From the NCBI RefSeq assembly GCF_965363235.1, contig NC_134845.1, forward strand, positions 63,765,261 through 63,829,260: a DNA stretch of 64,000 nt. Reading direction: 5' to 3'. The translations under genes were made by a program, and so were the position numbers. Shown here piece by piece: positions 11,201 through 25,000 of the stretch. This stretch comes from Mytilus galloprovincialis (lineage: Eukaryota > Mollusca > Bivalvia > Mytilida > Mytilidae). Position 1 is the stretch's first letter. Every line of letters starts with the position of its first letter. The notes under the pieces are model-generated. The model saw only the letters and a list, made by a program, of their open reading frames with translations, did not search any database and was not told the origin of the DNA.

Positions 11201-12165
11201 CTGGAATAAGAAAATCCTTAGTTTTTCGAAAAATTCAAAGTTTTGTTAACAGGAAATTTATAAAACATCAACATTTGCATTAATCTGTAAAACCAGCATA
11301 TATTCAGTTTTATTATTAGAAATACGTTGTGATATTTCAAAAACTGACAGTATCCAAATGCTCCTGTGAATCCTTGTAAACCCTTTACATATATACATGT
11401 TTATATTGTCATTAAGTATTAATCCAGGGCTGATACGAACATTCCGTATTCTAATATTCATCCATTTACCTGTAACTGGCACGGTAGTATTTCCTGGCCC
11501 AATAGGGGTAAATAGCATTTTTAGAATTTCACGACTTTCTAACACTGTCAAAATTCAACATTCACAGTTAACTGAAATTCTTTCATTTTACATGTTTTAA
11601 TAATCAGAAATGAATTTCAAAATGTATCATGACCGTTTACTTTTTTTGCTATCATTAAATCTTAGGCCACTAGCGCTTTTAGGTCTATTATAGTGCAATG
11701 AATACAAAATTTTAAAAACATTCTAAAAAGTTCATGTTCATCTGTATGTAAAATTATTTCATAATTTTCTACACCTGATTCATCCCTCAGTTTCGGAAAG
11801 TATGTTTAGTTGATACTGAATTTTTTGTCCAATAACACTGTTCAGATACATGACACACAGAAGAGCAACCTAAATTCTGGAATGCAAATACCACCGTGCT
11901 ACCTGTATTATAAATTAAAACTGTCTTTTAATGAGGAATAACGGGGCACTCATGCATATAATATAAATAATTATGATATTGAATTTTTTATTCAACACTT
12001 AACTGTCAAAACAATCATTTTGAGTCTTACAATTTGTTTTGTTTAAATTAATCCATAGGTAACTATGATTTCTGACTTTTGTAAGTTAGAGTATGGGAGT
12101 GTTTGACAACCGTTTTGTTTACAACAGGTTTATTTAAAGATTTTAGTCCAAATAAGACTGACGTC

Positions 12166-13056
12166 ATGTTTTCAACAGGGAAGTTAAATCCGTCGCTAAA
12201 GGCCAGGAAAACAGCTATCATTTCTAGAGGTGAAATGTCGTTATCAAAAAGTTCACAAAATACGGGACAAGTTGAAAAACCTTGTGAAGTATGCGAAGTA
12301 AGTTACCAGATACAGTGGAAGTGTTTTGATTGCAAGCGATATATGTGTAGTGCCTGCAAAGAAACGATCCATCCAAAATTTAAACATGCTGACAAGCACA
12401 AAATTATAAAAACAAAAGATATAACCTCAGAAGATTTGGAGGAAAAGCCTGATTTGACGTCCATTAACTGCACTGTTCATGACGATAAATTTTGCTTTCT
12501 TTACTGTAAGGATTGTGAAGAAGCAATTTGTTTATTGTGTGTTACAAAAACACATACCACACACAACATGATCGAACTGAGTGAGGGATATAATTTGTGC
12601 ATTGAAAAAAATAAGAGCTACTTGGAAATGATTAACAAAACATTTGACATTGATTTATCGAAACTGAAAACCATTGAGTTATCAGAAATAACTAGATATC
12701 AAGATGGAAAAAAGAAGATCATGATGCAGGAAAGTGATCTGATCAATTTAATTCACAGGCAATCACAAATACTAAATAATGAATTTGAAAAACATTGGAA
12801 TATTTTCCAAGATGTTATCAGTAAAGAGGAAACCATTTTAGAACAAAATGTTGAACAAACTAAAACAAGACGTAAAATATTTGATGATGCTGCTAGTTCA
12901 TCCGACGCAAATGAAGCATTCAGAGCTGCAAGAGAAGGGAAACAAAAAATAAACGAGGACAGTGAACGAAGCTATAGTGATATACAACGCCCACCAACTT
13001 TTGTTCCCCGCTTAGTTTCGCCAACAACGATACCATTAGTTCACGGATTGCTCGAG
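12166..13056 (+). CDS. Exon 1 of the fusion gene: two B-boxes and coiled coil
   Basis: B-box 1 reads CEVC, then CFDC, CSAC and spaced His residues. B-box 2 reads CTVH, then CKDC, CLLC and HTTH. A Lys/Glu-rich helical stretch follows. ATG at 12166 is the first in-frame Met. The frame stays open back to 12085, and 'tgtttacaacag' at about 12116-12127 could be an acceptor joining an unseen upstream exon. The exon ends CTCGAG|GTAAGT, and only 11 codons follow before a stop if the intron is not removed. Confidence 0.8.
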
Positions 13057-16000
13057 GTAAGTAATTTATTAAACAACTGCAGGGTATGACACTGGCAATC
13101 AATATGTCACTGGATGTGTTATTTAACATACTAACCTCTTGTCGTCTTACGGAAAATCAGTATTTTCCCTTCTGTTTTTCTTAGTACATGGCTTTTTTGC
13201 ACTATAAAATTCAATAAATGAATGATTTTTCATTGTACACCAACCTTAGAACATGCTCACCCCTTATTGTCCAATGAAAAGTAAGTTGGTTTTTTTTACT
13301 CCTTATTTCGTGCACTTCAAAATGCTGTACATGAACAACTTTTGATTGTAGATTAAATATGAAGAAGAACTCTTAATAACCACTTTAATAAAGTGTACAA
13401 TCACCTGAGACATTTCCTTAGGAAAATAGCCTACTCAGTAAACTTGAAATAGAATAGCATTTTTAAAAATATTTTCAGTATTGCAAATGTTTATCATGGA
13501 AAACAATTGTACAAAACAAACGAAAATGAACTGAGTGCAAAGGTTAAGGTAGAAAAATCTTTTATTCCTTTTTTATACCAGACATTCAAGTCATTTTTTT
13601 CTTACAAGAAAACAATGTCAGAATACTAAACATGAAAAAGCAAAGGATTTTCTTTTTTGGGAAAAAACCACAACAAATGTTCATTCATCAATAAAAAGTA
13701 CGCATCAGATGTTGAATGGTCGTAAATTAAGTTTGTTTGGCTTCAACTAGATGTCAGTAACTGCGAGTACTCTCAAATCGTATAATTCGACCTATTGATA
13801 CTGTTTATAATGCTTTTTTGTTATTTTATATTGATATGGATCTTTTCTATATACCAGCTTTGATTATTTGGAATATCTACTAATTTTCACTTCTTCGTAC
13901 TACATTTGTATGAACACCAAGATTATTCTCTTGAAATATGTACAGGGAAGTTTTAGCTAGCTCTAATTGTATAGTTTAATTGTTGATATTCACCTCAATT
14001 AGTATCTAGTGTTAAATTATGTATTAAAATGACAGAACTTTCTTGGTATTCCTAATTATTAGAAGAATTTTGTACAAATAAGTGGTATACCTAAAACGAC
14101 AAAGTTATTTTTCATTTACCTGTATATATTATTAAAAAAGGTTTTTAAAGTGATTATTTTCGAAGGGTTAAATATTTTGCGGTGGTGTCTTGTCGTGGCT
14201 TTGTTTGGACTTGTTTGTTTGCTTTTTTGGCCTTGAATGTGTTTCCCTTATATTTTATTAACTATGCATTTGCATTCATATATCGCAGATCAAATTTATT
14301 CGTTATTCGTGTATTTATTGACGTTTTTTTATTAAGTTAAGCCTTCCAATTGATATTTTATCATCTGTTTTTCTATGTTGTGTTGTTATGCTATTAAATC
14401 AGAAAAAAGGAGAAGGTTTGGTACCATTAAAACGTTTAATCCCGCTGCAAATGTTTGCACCTGTCCTAGGTTAGGAATCTGATGTACAGTATAGTTGTCG
14501 TTAACTTTGTTTATGTAAATTATACGTGTTTCTCGTTTTTTATATATATTAGACCGTTTGTTTTCCCGTTTGAATGGTTTTACACTAGTAATTTTGGGGC
14601 CCTGTGTAGCTTGTTGTATTGTGTGAGCCAAGGCTCCGTGTTGAAGGCCGTACATTGATCTGTAATGGTTTACTTTTATAAATTGTTATTTGAAAAGAGA
14701 ATTGTCTCATTTACCCAAAATATATTCACATTTCAAAAAACATTGCGTGCTTATAAAAATCAAGAAAAGGAGTAGGGTCATTAAGGCCCAGTTTTGGCCC
14801 AAGAAAATAAAATGTTTGATAACCATTTCAAATTGGCACATAATGTTTAGAAATGCATAGGGTCAAGAAATATCAATTAAAAACAGAATTTTTTTTATCT
14901 GATGACGTCACAATTACGTCATAAAATGTATTGTTTTCACAAAAACGATGTAAAATACAGAATTTATGCAGTTTTCTATCATTATTTCCGTTGAGGAAAG
15001 ATCCTGCGCAGCCGAGAAACAACAAAATAATTTAACAGAAGCTTTATTATAACTATTGGCATAATCTCACCAAATATAAAGTTGTTTCTTGGGTGCGCAC
15101 ATACTTTTTAAATCTAAAATATACTTAAAATTTGATGAAAAAACAAGGAAAATAGCCGAAATTTAACAAATTATGCAAATTAGGTCATGATTCGTTGCCA
15201 TGGTAACTTGTTCGATGTCAATTTTTTTTGTTTTTCTTAGTACCTTATACCTTAGTCAAGTTTTCAGTAATTTAAAAATATGTATGATATCTTTTAAATT
15301 TGCAGTAATTTTTGGGCCAAATAAGGTCCTTATTTCCCCTACTCCTTTGAGGTATGAAAGCATTGAAATTTACCTGAATTAGAAAAAAAACTCAATGTTT
15401 GAACAATTTATTCGTTGTGTCCCAATACATCGAAGTTAGTGCTATTTCATTCCATCTGTTGACATGATAATTACCTATGTTATGCATTCCTTTATTTTAT
15501 TCAATTCAACAACATTATAAAAAGGGAATTAAAAGGTTTAGATATTATATCGGGAAGGATGATTTTGTAGGGTCATTGAAGAGGTAAATATGGTCTAAAT
15601 TGGTCCGAAAATACTTGGTCATGTTTTATGAACACCTAAAACCCTCCCTTGGTCTTTAAATCTTCATAAAACATGACCAAGTATCGTCTAACCTATACGT
15701 AAGCTGTTATCTTTATGTAGTTTCAGGATAGATACAGAAGACAGAACGTTGTGGTTATAGAAATACGCACAAACAATATCAGAGCTGCTCTCTGTTTGAA
15801 ATGCGATTATGACGCCTTCACTAGAAATTCCAAATGTGACCTTGGTATACGTTCTGTGACATATACAAATGCCGATAGAACGTCTATAGATGTCGTTTTG
15901 AAACCAAATGGAAAAGTTCATGGCATTGATTTGAAAAATAAATTGGAGTTCGAAGAGAAAAGATCTGATATATTCAACAACTGGTACTATTTTCAAAACA

Positions 16001-19000
16001 TCGGGGAAATACTTTTAGAAATGAAGGTTAGTAAATATGGTATTGTATTTTGTAATGGAAATATACCAATCAGTGAAGGCAAATGCTTTTTAAAAATCAG
16101 ATTTCAAACTGTCCGTTTAAAAAAAACGTCGTAAATTGCTGGTTTGCAGATTTCTGCATGTGCAATTTAGTTGAGGGATACTTTATATAGAGAATAATAC
16201 ATGGCAAAATCCGTATCATATGTCGTATCATCATGAGACACCAATATCAGCCTAAGAACCTTCATGCCTGGGGGATGATATTGGTCGAGGGTGATACGGC
16301 ATGAGATACGGATTTTGTCATGTTTTATACGCTTTATCATATATTTCAAGAGAAGAGTATTATATTATATGAACTGTTGTCTGGTCCATAGAACTGGGTT
16401 ACCTTCAGTTCTACTTTTGTCTTCTTTCAAAAGCATTAAAAGAACTGCTCAATTACTTATCCGAAGCACCTGGGTAACCTTACAATTTGCGTGCTGTTGT
16501 TTTAAAAATATTTTGTTGATTATTGTATTTTTTTATTGTGTTTTTTTATAGTTGCATTTAGTGTGTCAAAAATATGATAACTTGACGTTCGTGACGTCAT
16601 ATACCAAACAATGACGTCATTCAATAAATTGCGTCACGCCCGAATTACCGTTCTGTTGGACCTATTTTGAGGAAAAATTTTCTTAAGCTTACATAAATAA
16701 AAACTGACTTGGGGTGTGATAAAGGGTATGCGATAAAGGGTGCGCATCAAAGTTGCGCGATATGGATTACACAGCAGGCTATTTATCAAATATACAAAAC
16801 TACTGTATTTACTACTAAAAATATGATAAATTGAAATATTCGCATAGTTTTACATATTGATGTTAGTCCTAATCAAGGCTATCATGGGACTGAGATTGTG
16901 TTTCGCTTTAAGGGCATACGATACAGTTTTGATCCCGTATTTACAGTTTGATGAACATTTCCATATAGGCTATTTTTTGCCTGATTAAATCAAATATGTT
17001 ATAAAAAATTATACCTTCACGTGCTACTTATTGAGTTAAATGAGGTCGAAATTTTGAATATTTGCCAAAAAAATTAGGATTTGTGGCCGTATTTTCCCTT
17101 TGGAAAGAAAACCATAACTTTTTTGTTTTAAAAGATAAACCCAAATTGTTTTTGTCAAATAATTTGTAACTCCTGTTTGTTATAAATAACTTAAAAAGTT
17201 ATGCATTTTTTATTCAGAAATAACTCATATTTATCAAATGGTCATGAATTGAGAAAAAAACGTATTTTTTTGCTGTATATTTATCAACATTAAAAAAATT
17301 GCATTATTAACAGTTTTATAAAATTTGGTTCACAAAATCTCCCTGCAAAATGAAACAAAATGTCGTTTTAAAAAATAGGTGTCCATGCACTCGTTTTCAC
17401 ATTAAATCAGTTTGAATGATAAAAATCAGTCGAAAAATGGATCTTTTCCCGGTATGTCACAGTTTGACGTCTCAAAAATAACATTTTACGTTAGCAACGT
17501 CATTACCTCCCCTGTTACTATATCGTATGCCCTTAATCTTAGCCCATCGAGAACCAAAACACTTTGTGCAACAAAATATATCAATCTGAGTAATCATGCA
17601 AAATAAGACTTTCGTGATGTTCGATGTAAAATTTATAAAAAAAACAGGGTGGTGGAGATTATTCAACAAAGTTTAATAAAAAAAAGATAAAATATCAAAT
17701 TGTGCTCAACTTCCCTCCCTTCCCCTCAACATAAAATAAAAGAATGAATTCAAATTCCTTCTTTTCATTAACTTACAATCACACTTATGAAAACAAGTGT
17801 CTTGGCTCCCCACTTAAAAAAATAAAAATGACTTCCCAATTGGCAAAATTACGTCACAAAATGAATGACAGAACCCCTTGAATTGTTATAGGATATAACA
17901 TGTTCACTCGTGTTGACATATTCTGTAAATACTAAATGCACAAATGATTAGACTACAAGTAATACATGATTTTAAAAATAATTAACGACGATTACGAGAA
18001 TGAGATTGAATAGAGAATAGGTCGTGCATTTAACAGTAACTGAAAAGCAAGACTAAAAATCATTTTTGAAATAAATATTGAACGACCATATGATTCAAGG
18101 GGTGCATTAGTTTGTATCCCTTTTACCACTTGCTTCATATAATCGCAAGTGTGGTCATATCTTTTATTAAACATTTGACCTCTAAATTTTCAAAACGTCA
18201 GCATACATTCTTTTTGTTCCGTCTCTAAGGTCGAGTTTCAATACATTTTCCTAACATTGCATTTTATGTTTATATTAAATCTTCAATCATGTTTAACACA
18301 AACAACGTATCGAAGGTAAATGTATTTTGAACTCTTTTCCCCTTATTTTCAGATATTAAATGTGTGTTCCATGTTTGCGATGTGTTTTAATTTTAATCAA
18401 AGGATCTATTCCATTCAGAATAGAAGACTGGTTTATCTGATTAAACATATTAAGAATATTTGTGTTATCATGTTATTGCAATGCATGCTCCTATTACTTA
18501 ATTCGTACCTTTCGTCAAATGTAAGAAAGGTCCATTAAAATATAAATGACCTGTTGGAGTGACCTGTTCTATGAATAGTTACTATATAATTAATTTATCG
18601 GTGTTGAAATTTGTTCATTTTAAAAGTATCGAAAAAAAGAACTAAAAAAACTCTCAGAGCAGTTTTTTAACATGTTTAAGATTCTGTTTCTTTGGTATAG
18701 TAAAACCTCGTCTGGGATACAGTAGTTAAGCAATTTTTTTTGTGTTCTAACATGAATGGGTCAATGTCACTGCTTTGACATAAATAGCATTGATACGGGT
18801 TTTTTTTTCTGAAAATCTATATATGATGACTCAGCATAAAGTCATATTTCACAATATGAATAGTTTTCCTAAAGCCGAGTATGCAAATTAAATTCAAAAT
18901 ATAAGAATTTATGTATTTAGATTGATACGAAGTGCTTATATTCACTCTTCGCAGTCAATGAAACGCAAAGATCCTTGATTGAACATTGTACAGAGGCAAA

Positions 19001-22000
19001 ACAGAGAGAAAAATCCCCAACCCAATGTTCACAAATCATATAATTTAACCTGTCATGGAAATGATCTTATAACACTGGACACTTTAAATTTGCAAAACAC
19101 TTATTTGCAAATCCGCCGCCACCTCAAATAAGAGCTACAATGTCATGTATATAACCAAAATGTGCAGAATTAAATGGGATTCAATAATTTCATTGGTTTT
19201 CTACTGTTACTATTATATTTATTTTGCTATTTGATATATAAAAACATGGGATTTTCAATATCCCATAGGACAGGGCAAAATCCCATTGGATCGACCATTA
19301 TCCCTTGGGATTTTGGTTAAATTAAATCCCATGGGATTTTTTTGGTCCCATATGATAATTGTAGTCCCATGGGATATTTGTTGCGCCATGGGACAAAAAA
19401 AATCCCATGAGACTATAATTATCCCATGGGATTTTTTATATCCCTTGGGACAAGTTAAAGATATATAAATATAAATAAACAGTAACGTGTATGTTACAAT
19501 GTATTCTTTTTGGTAGTAAATTATTATAACATGAATCTTTTTAATTAAATATCTTTTTTCTTTGGAAATGTTAATTCAACATATTGTTTTATAACTGTTC
19601 AAAACTAAACTTTTAAACAACAAAGCAGATAATGTAAGTATCAATATATGTTTATTTTTGAATTATAGAATACTTTCTTGAAACACTATTATTTACCATA
19701 TGAAATCAATGAAAAACGCTGTTATAAGGCCGAACATACTAGTACTGTAAATTCAAAAAATATTATGTGCATTTATTATTGGGATTTTGTCATTTAAGAC
19801 TAAAATGCGATTTTAATTTTTACAATTTTGAGAAAAAAAAATCCAGTTTAATTCATATAAAATATTTCAAAATGAGAGCTTAAATTATTGCGTTTACAAC
19901 TATATATATGTCGCAATTTTCGCAAAAAATAAAAACCTCACAATAATTTCTGATTTTACAGTAGCTATTTTTAAAAGTAAATCTATTTTTTTCACAATAT
20001 CCCTCCACACAAAACATTAAAAGTTTCTTATCATCCAGCATTGTGTGATCGTTTAGTCCACTTTTTGGTCATTCAGCACAGAAAATTTACATTATTGTGG
20101 TTTCAATATCCTTTGGTATTTAAAAGAACTTCAAATCATTGAATGAGTGATGAAAATAATAGCTGATCCAACTTTTGTCTTTGAAATATTCTGGTTTTGT
20201 TTCTATGTTTTCTTCATTTATTCTAGGTGATGAATGTCAATCCTTCTGAAAAAGAACCAATTAAATCTTAAGTTATGTATTATTCAAAATTGTTTGCATA
20301 CATGTAGCAATAATATGATTTTCAATCAAACAAACTAGGCATTATGGATTTTACTGATGATTAAAGGTTGTTCAGTGTCATCAGTTGCTAACCTCCTACA
20401 TCTTTTGTTCTCTGATGGAGAGTTGTCAATTAGCAATATACCACATCTTCTTATTATCATACTATATAACAATCAATTAATTTATTCTTCTTTATAACAT
20501 TTTGGTATTTTCCCAAGTTATATACATTATATATATATATCATGTAAATATGATCAATGTTAGGCAATTATTATAACATATTCCATTATTCACAAGAATT
20601 TGCAATATATTATACAAAACGCAGACAACAGAAACAATATTTCTTTAAGCTTCTGAAGTTCTGACAGAGTTCAACTTATGTTTAAAATCCCTTAAAATCT
20701 TCGGGCTTATTGGATATTATAACATTGATACAAAAAATTATATTGTTTTATCCTTATTTTGTGTGTTGTTGGCTTGCTGTTTCGTTTTTATATCAGTTAT
20801 ACATACATCAACAATCGTCTTCTTTTATATTAAAATTAAAAATGGGATAAAAAACGAATAACTTATCACCAAGTTCACACACACCAAATTGTGTTTGATA
20901 CTAATTTTAAGACATGTATAAATGTTCCAGACCATATAAGTATTTGGATACGGTCTGGAACATATAAGTATACTCACACAGTCCGACCATATGCATACAG
21001 TCAGACCATTTGAGAATACTTGTACTGTCTAGTACCTGAGCTCGACCAAACATGTCTTTTTATTTCAACTGCAATTAAACTTTTTGTATTAATCTATAAA
21101 AGATTTCAGTTATGTTGATCTGTAATGTACATTTGTTTCTAATAAACTTGACCAACTTCTTAAAATTGGACAGACTGTACACGTACAGTCTAACATCTCA
21201 TATGTTCTGGAACATAAACATGATTAACAAGCATTCGACAGGATGTCATGCTAAAATTTCATTAATATAAGTACTAAATTTTGAGTATATACATGTAAAT
21301 CCACAAGCTACTTACTGAAATTCATGGCAAACACTCACCAAAAACTTAAAGAGGATACAATTTAAAGGAAGGACTGGACAGATGAATGCACAAACACTAT
21401 TTAAACAGAGCATAAAACATACCAAAAACAAGATGTTTTACATTTATCCTTTGGAAGCAGGAAAATTGAAAAATTTTTTTTTCTTTCGCTGCTGTCCATG
21501 ATAAAAACTTTAAATTAATTCATGCAAAATATGAAAATCTACAAAGGTAGGACCTTGAACCTCAGCTTATCCACATTTTGACTTTTGAACTGCGTATTTG
21601 TTCTTTTAATCTTGCTGACAATCTAATCACAAAAAAATGATAAAAACATAATTCTAGATTAACTTTGTGTTTTCATTTTTGTTGGTACAAACAATTTTTC
21701 CAAACTTTAAACGTAAGCATCATCACAAATAATGAGGTCATACTAACCTCCGAAATATTTAAACAAACCAAGATTATTACTTGATTTAGATGTTGTTATG
21801 AATTAATAGCATTGATACTCTTATTTTTGAAGACCATATATGTCTTTTGCATACTTATATTCCTTTGTACAAGAGTATGCATATTAAGATGGATTATGAG
21901 GACTTAAATGTTAGATTAGCAAGATAAATTTTACGGTTTCTCAGCTCCATGTGTACAATTTGAGAGTTTCTTGCAATACTGTGTATTCTGATATTTAGAA

Positions 22001-25000
22001 CTTATTGTGAGGTTTTTATCAATGCAACTGAGAGCTGTATCTCATTCTCATTTCTGATACATATTTATCAACTGAAGACAAGTGCCGAAATTTTCTCACT
22101 GAATTGAAGACACATAGGTGACCTTCAGCTGCTGTCTGCTTTTTGGTTGTGTTGTTGTCTCTTTGACAAATTCCCAGTTTCCACTTCCCATTTTATAACA
22201 TATGTATGCAGATTTTTCTTAAATTACAATAATCAATCACGCAATTTTGTCCTTTATTGAAAATAAGCAAAAATAAATGCACACAAAATTTAACATTGTT
22301 ATTTAAGGCTGATTATCGAAATTCAAAACAGTTGCCTACACCGGTTACTTCCTTGTTTGATTTATTTCATATTTTAAAAAGGGGGGTTCCCAACCTAATA
22401 TTTAAGGGGGGTTTCAACTATATGTTCCCATTCAAATGCATCGATTGTCGAGTTGAACTTCCAACCCCTGGCATCCACCACTGGTATGGCTTTTGCTCAT
22501 AGTTGCATTCATATTGTTACCTATACCTTACTTGTGCATCATTTGGTCTCTGATGGGCATAGACCTACTGAAGAAGGTTCAACTTACAATTTGCTAGATT
22601 TTGAGTGAGTCTATTTATCCAAAACTGTAGAAGAAAGACATTCATAATAAAAACCAAAATTATGTTCAAACAATTAGTAATTGTAACAGGATGCTGTTTC
22701 GAAGTCTCCAAAACAAAGCTCTTATAACACCATTCCTATAATGGTCCCATATTCATTTGCTTAATATAATGGTCTCATACAACAAGAATATATATGGTTA
22801 TGGGGGAATCAGGGATCTGGAATTCCACCTAACCACTGGGGATCTCAACCATTTAAAGGTTTTTCAAACATGTGAGGGTGAGGGTGACCCCAATGGACTC
22901 TCCCTATATTTCATTTGATGTGTTTTATTGTTCCATACAAGAATATATACATACAAGAGGGAGTGGTGTGACCCCCTAGGGACTTCCCTTTTATTTCATA
23001 TCTTTTATTTTATTGTTCCCTACAAGAATACAAAATAACCCTTTATAGACCACAATGCACAGATAATTTACATTATTTTCCTTGATTTACACTTAAGAAT
23101 ACAGGTATACAATTTTTAAGATAGTACAACTGAAGACTATAGTGGTAGATCCAGAAATTGTCATATAAGTGGGGGCCCACTGACTGTCTAAGAGGGGGCC
23201 AGCTCCTGTCATGCTTCGGTGATTCCCTATATAATCATACCATACTTAATAATAGATATCTTAATAATTGGAAAGAAAATATATTTGGTGATAATAAATC
23301 AGTACACGGTAATAAAAATTAGTCTGAACTAACCTCCAAACCATCAATGATTCTGTAATGAGGAGTACCCAAATGCATTCATGCTTAAATTCGCATCGTC
23401 AAAAGTCGAATAACAGAGCTTTTGTTTATTGTTTTCAAATATTTTAAACAATTTGATATTTGTCCATGCTTACTCTTCCTTTTTTTTAAATGAATACTAG
23501 AACATATTGTATTTTCTAATTTTAAAAAGATGATGTTTTGATGACGTCACATGGCGACGTTTCAGTACATTTAAGAGTTAACTGTATTGTATTTGAAGCT
23601 TTAAGGACGTCTATCGGTAGTTTTACTGTCGCAAATTTAGTTTACCTGGCGACGCAAAGCGGAGACAGGTAAACGGGTATTTGCGACAGTAAAACTACCG
23701 ATGGACGTCCGCAAAGCTTCAAATACAATACAGTTATCTCTATTTTAATGCTAAACAAGTTCAAAATTAAATTGCAATCATTATTTCAGTGTAAAATCTT
23801 TGTTAAAGAAAATTCCTCGAAAAGATGATATCCAGCGTCAAACATAATTACCGGGAGTTTTCTGGCTTCTGTGCCGCTTCAGAATGTAATAAAATTTGAT
23901 TAAAAGAAGATTGTTATGTGCAACATGTGAGTTTTTTGGCTTATTATTGTAGAAATTACATGTCAATACATTCAGCAATTCAAAATATCTGCTTCCTTAG
24001 TTACAGTCAAGGAGAAAGAGAATTTTACGCTAACTGTCATTCAATCAGAACCATTGATACAAAATAATTGCATTAGAATTTGAAATGGGACGTTTTTTTC
24101 CTACATAAAATATAAAGAGAAAATTTCAACATAATGACTATAAACAAAAAGGAGGGATATCATCATGATCATAGATGCACACAAACTTGCAACAATGTAA
24201 TTATCAATTGAAAGAAGGAATGAATGAAAAAAATATAAGTATGTTGTTGTCTAAATAAAATTGCTTTGTCTTCTCATTTGAATTGCTCCATCCAATAAAG
24301 ATGTATGGAGGGAGATCTTTGACAAGATTGGAAAAATGTTGTGTCTAAGAATTGCGGGAATATTCTAGTGGATGAAATAATTTATTAACTTGACTCCTAT
24401 ATAGTGAACTGAATAATTATACATAGCAAGCAGCCAAAAAGAAAACTAAAACTTTAACAGAAAAAGTGTTTATATTATAAATCTGCAAATATAAGCATAA
24501 TATCATGTACACTACAAAGGTATATAATTCAAATTGTTTGCATATTCATGTATTGCAATGAAACTATAACAAGGAAAACCTTACCTCATGAACATGATGA
24601 AAAGAGTAAACTATTCAATCAGAATATTATTTTTGTTTTCAGTTCTATTTTTCATAATAAAATAAACAAGACAAAGATTTCAAAACAATATTTTTTCATT
24701 TATTTAGACATGTGATCATTTACTCTTTGACCTTATTTTTTTTCATTATACAATCCAAAATCAGAATTATTATCTTTATTGTCATAATTACAAATAAAAA
24801 ACATGTGTGTGACAAAATGAAAAAAATATTATATATTTATATGATTTTTTTTTTTAAAACTCGTATACATTTAAAACTTTTTATAACCAAACAGCATTCA
24901 TTGCAACATACACATTACTGTTTATTTATATCTATATATTATTACTTGAATCACATAGGATTTATTTTGTCCCATGGGATAATGGTCAATCCCATATTGA

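Noticed and set aside
11258..11551. 97-residue minus-strand frame of fairly normal composition
   Set aside because: No start context, no recognised domain and repeat-like surroundings upstream of the B-box exon; not enough to call a gene.
11200..12165. A RING exon upstream of the B-box exon
   Set aside because: No C3HC4-like pattern was found in any frame.
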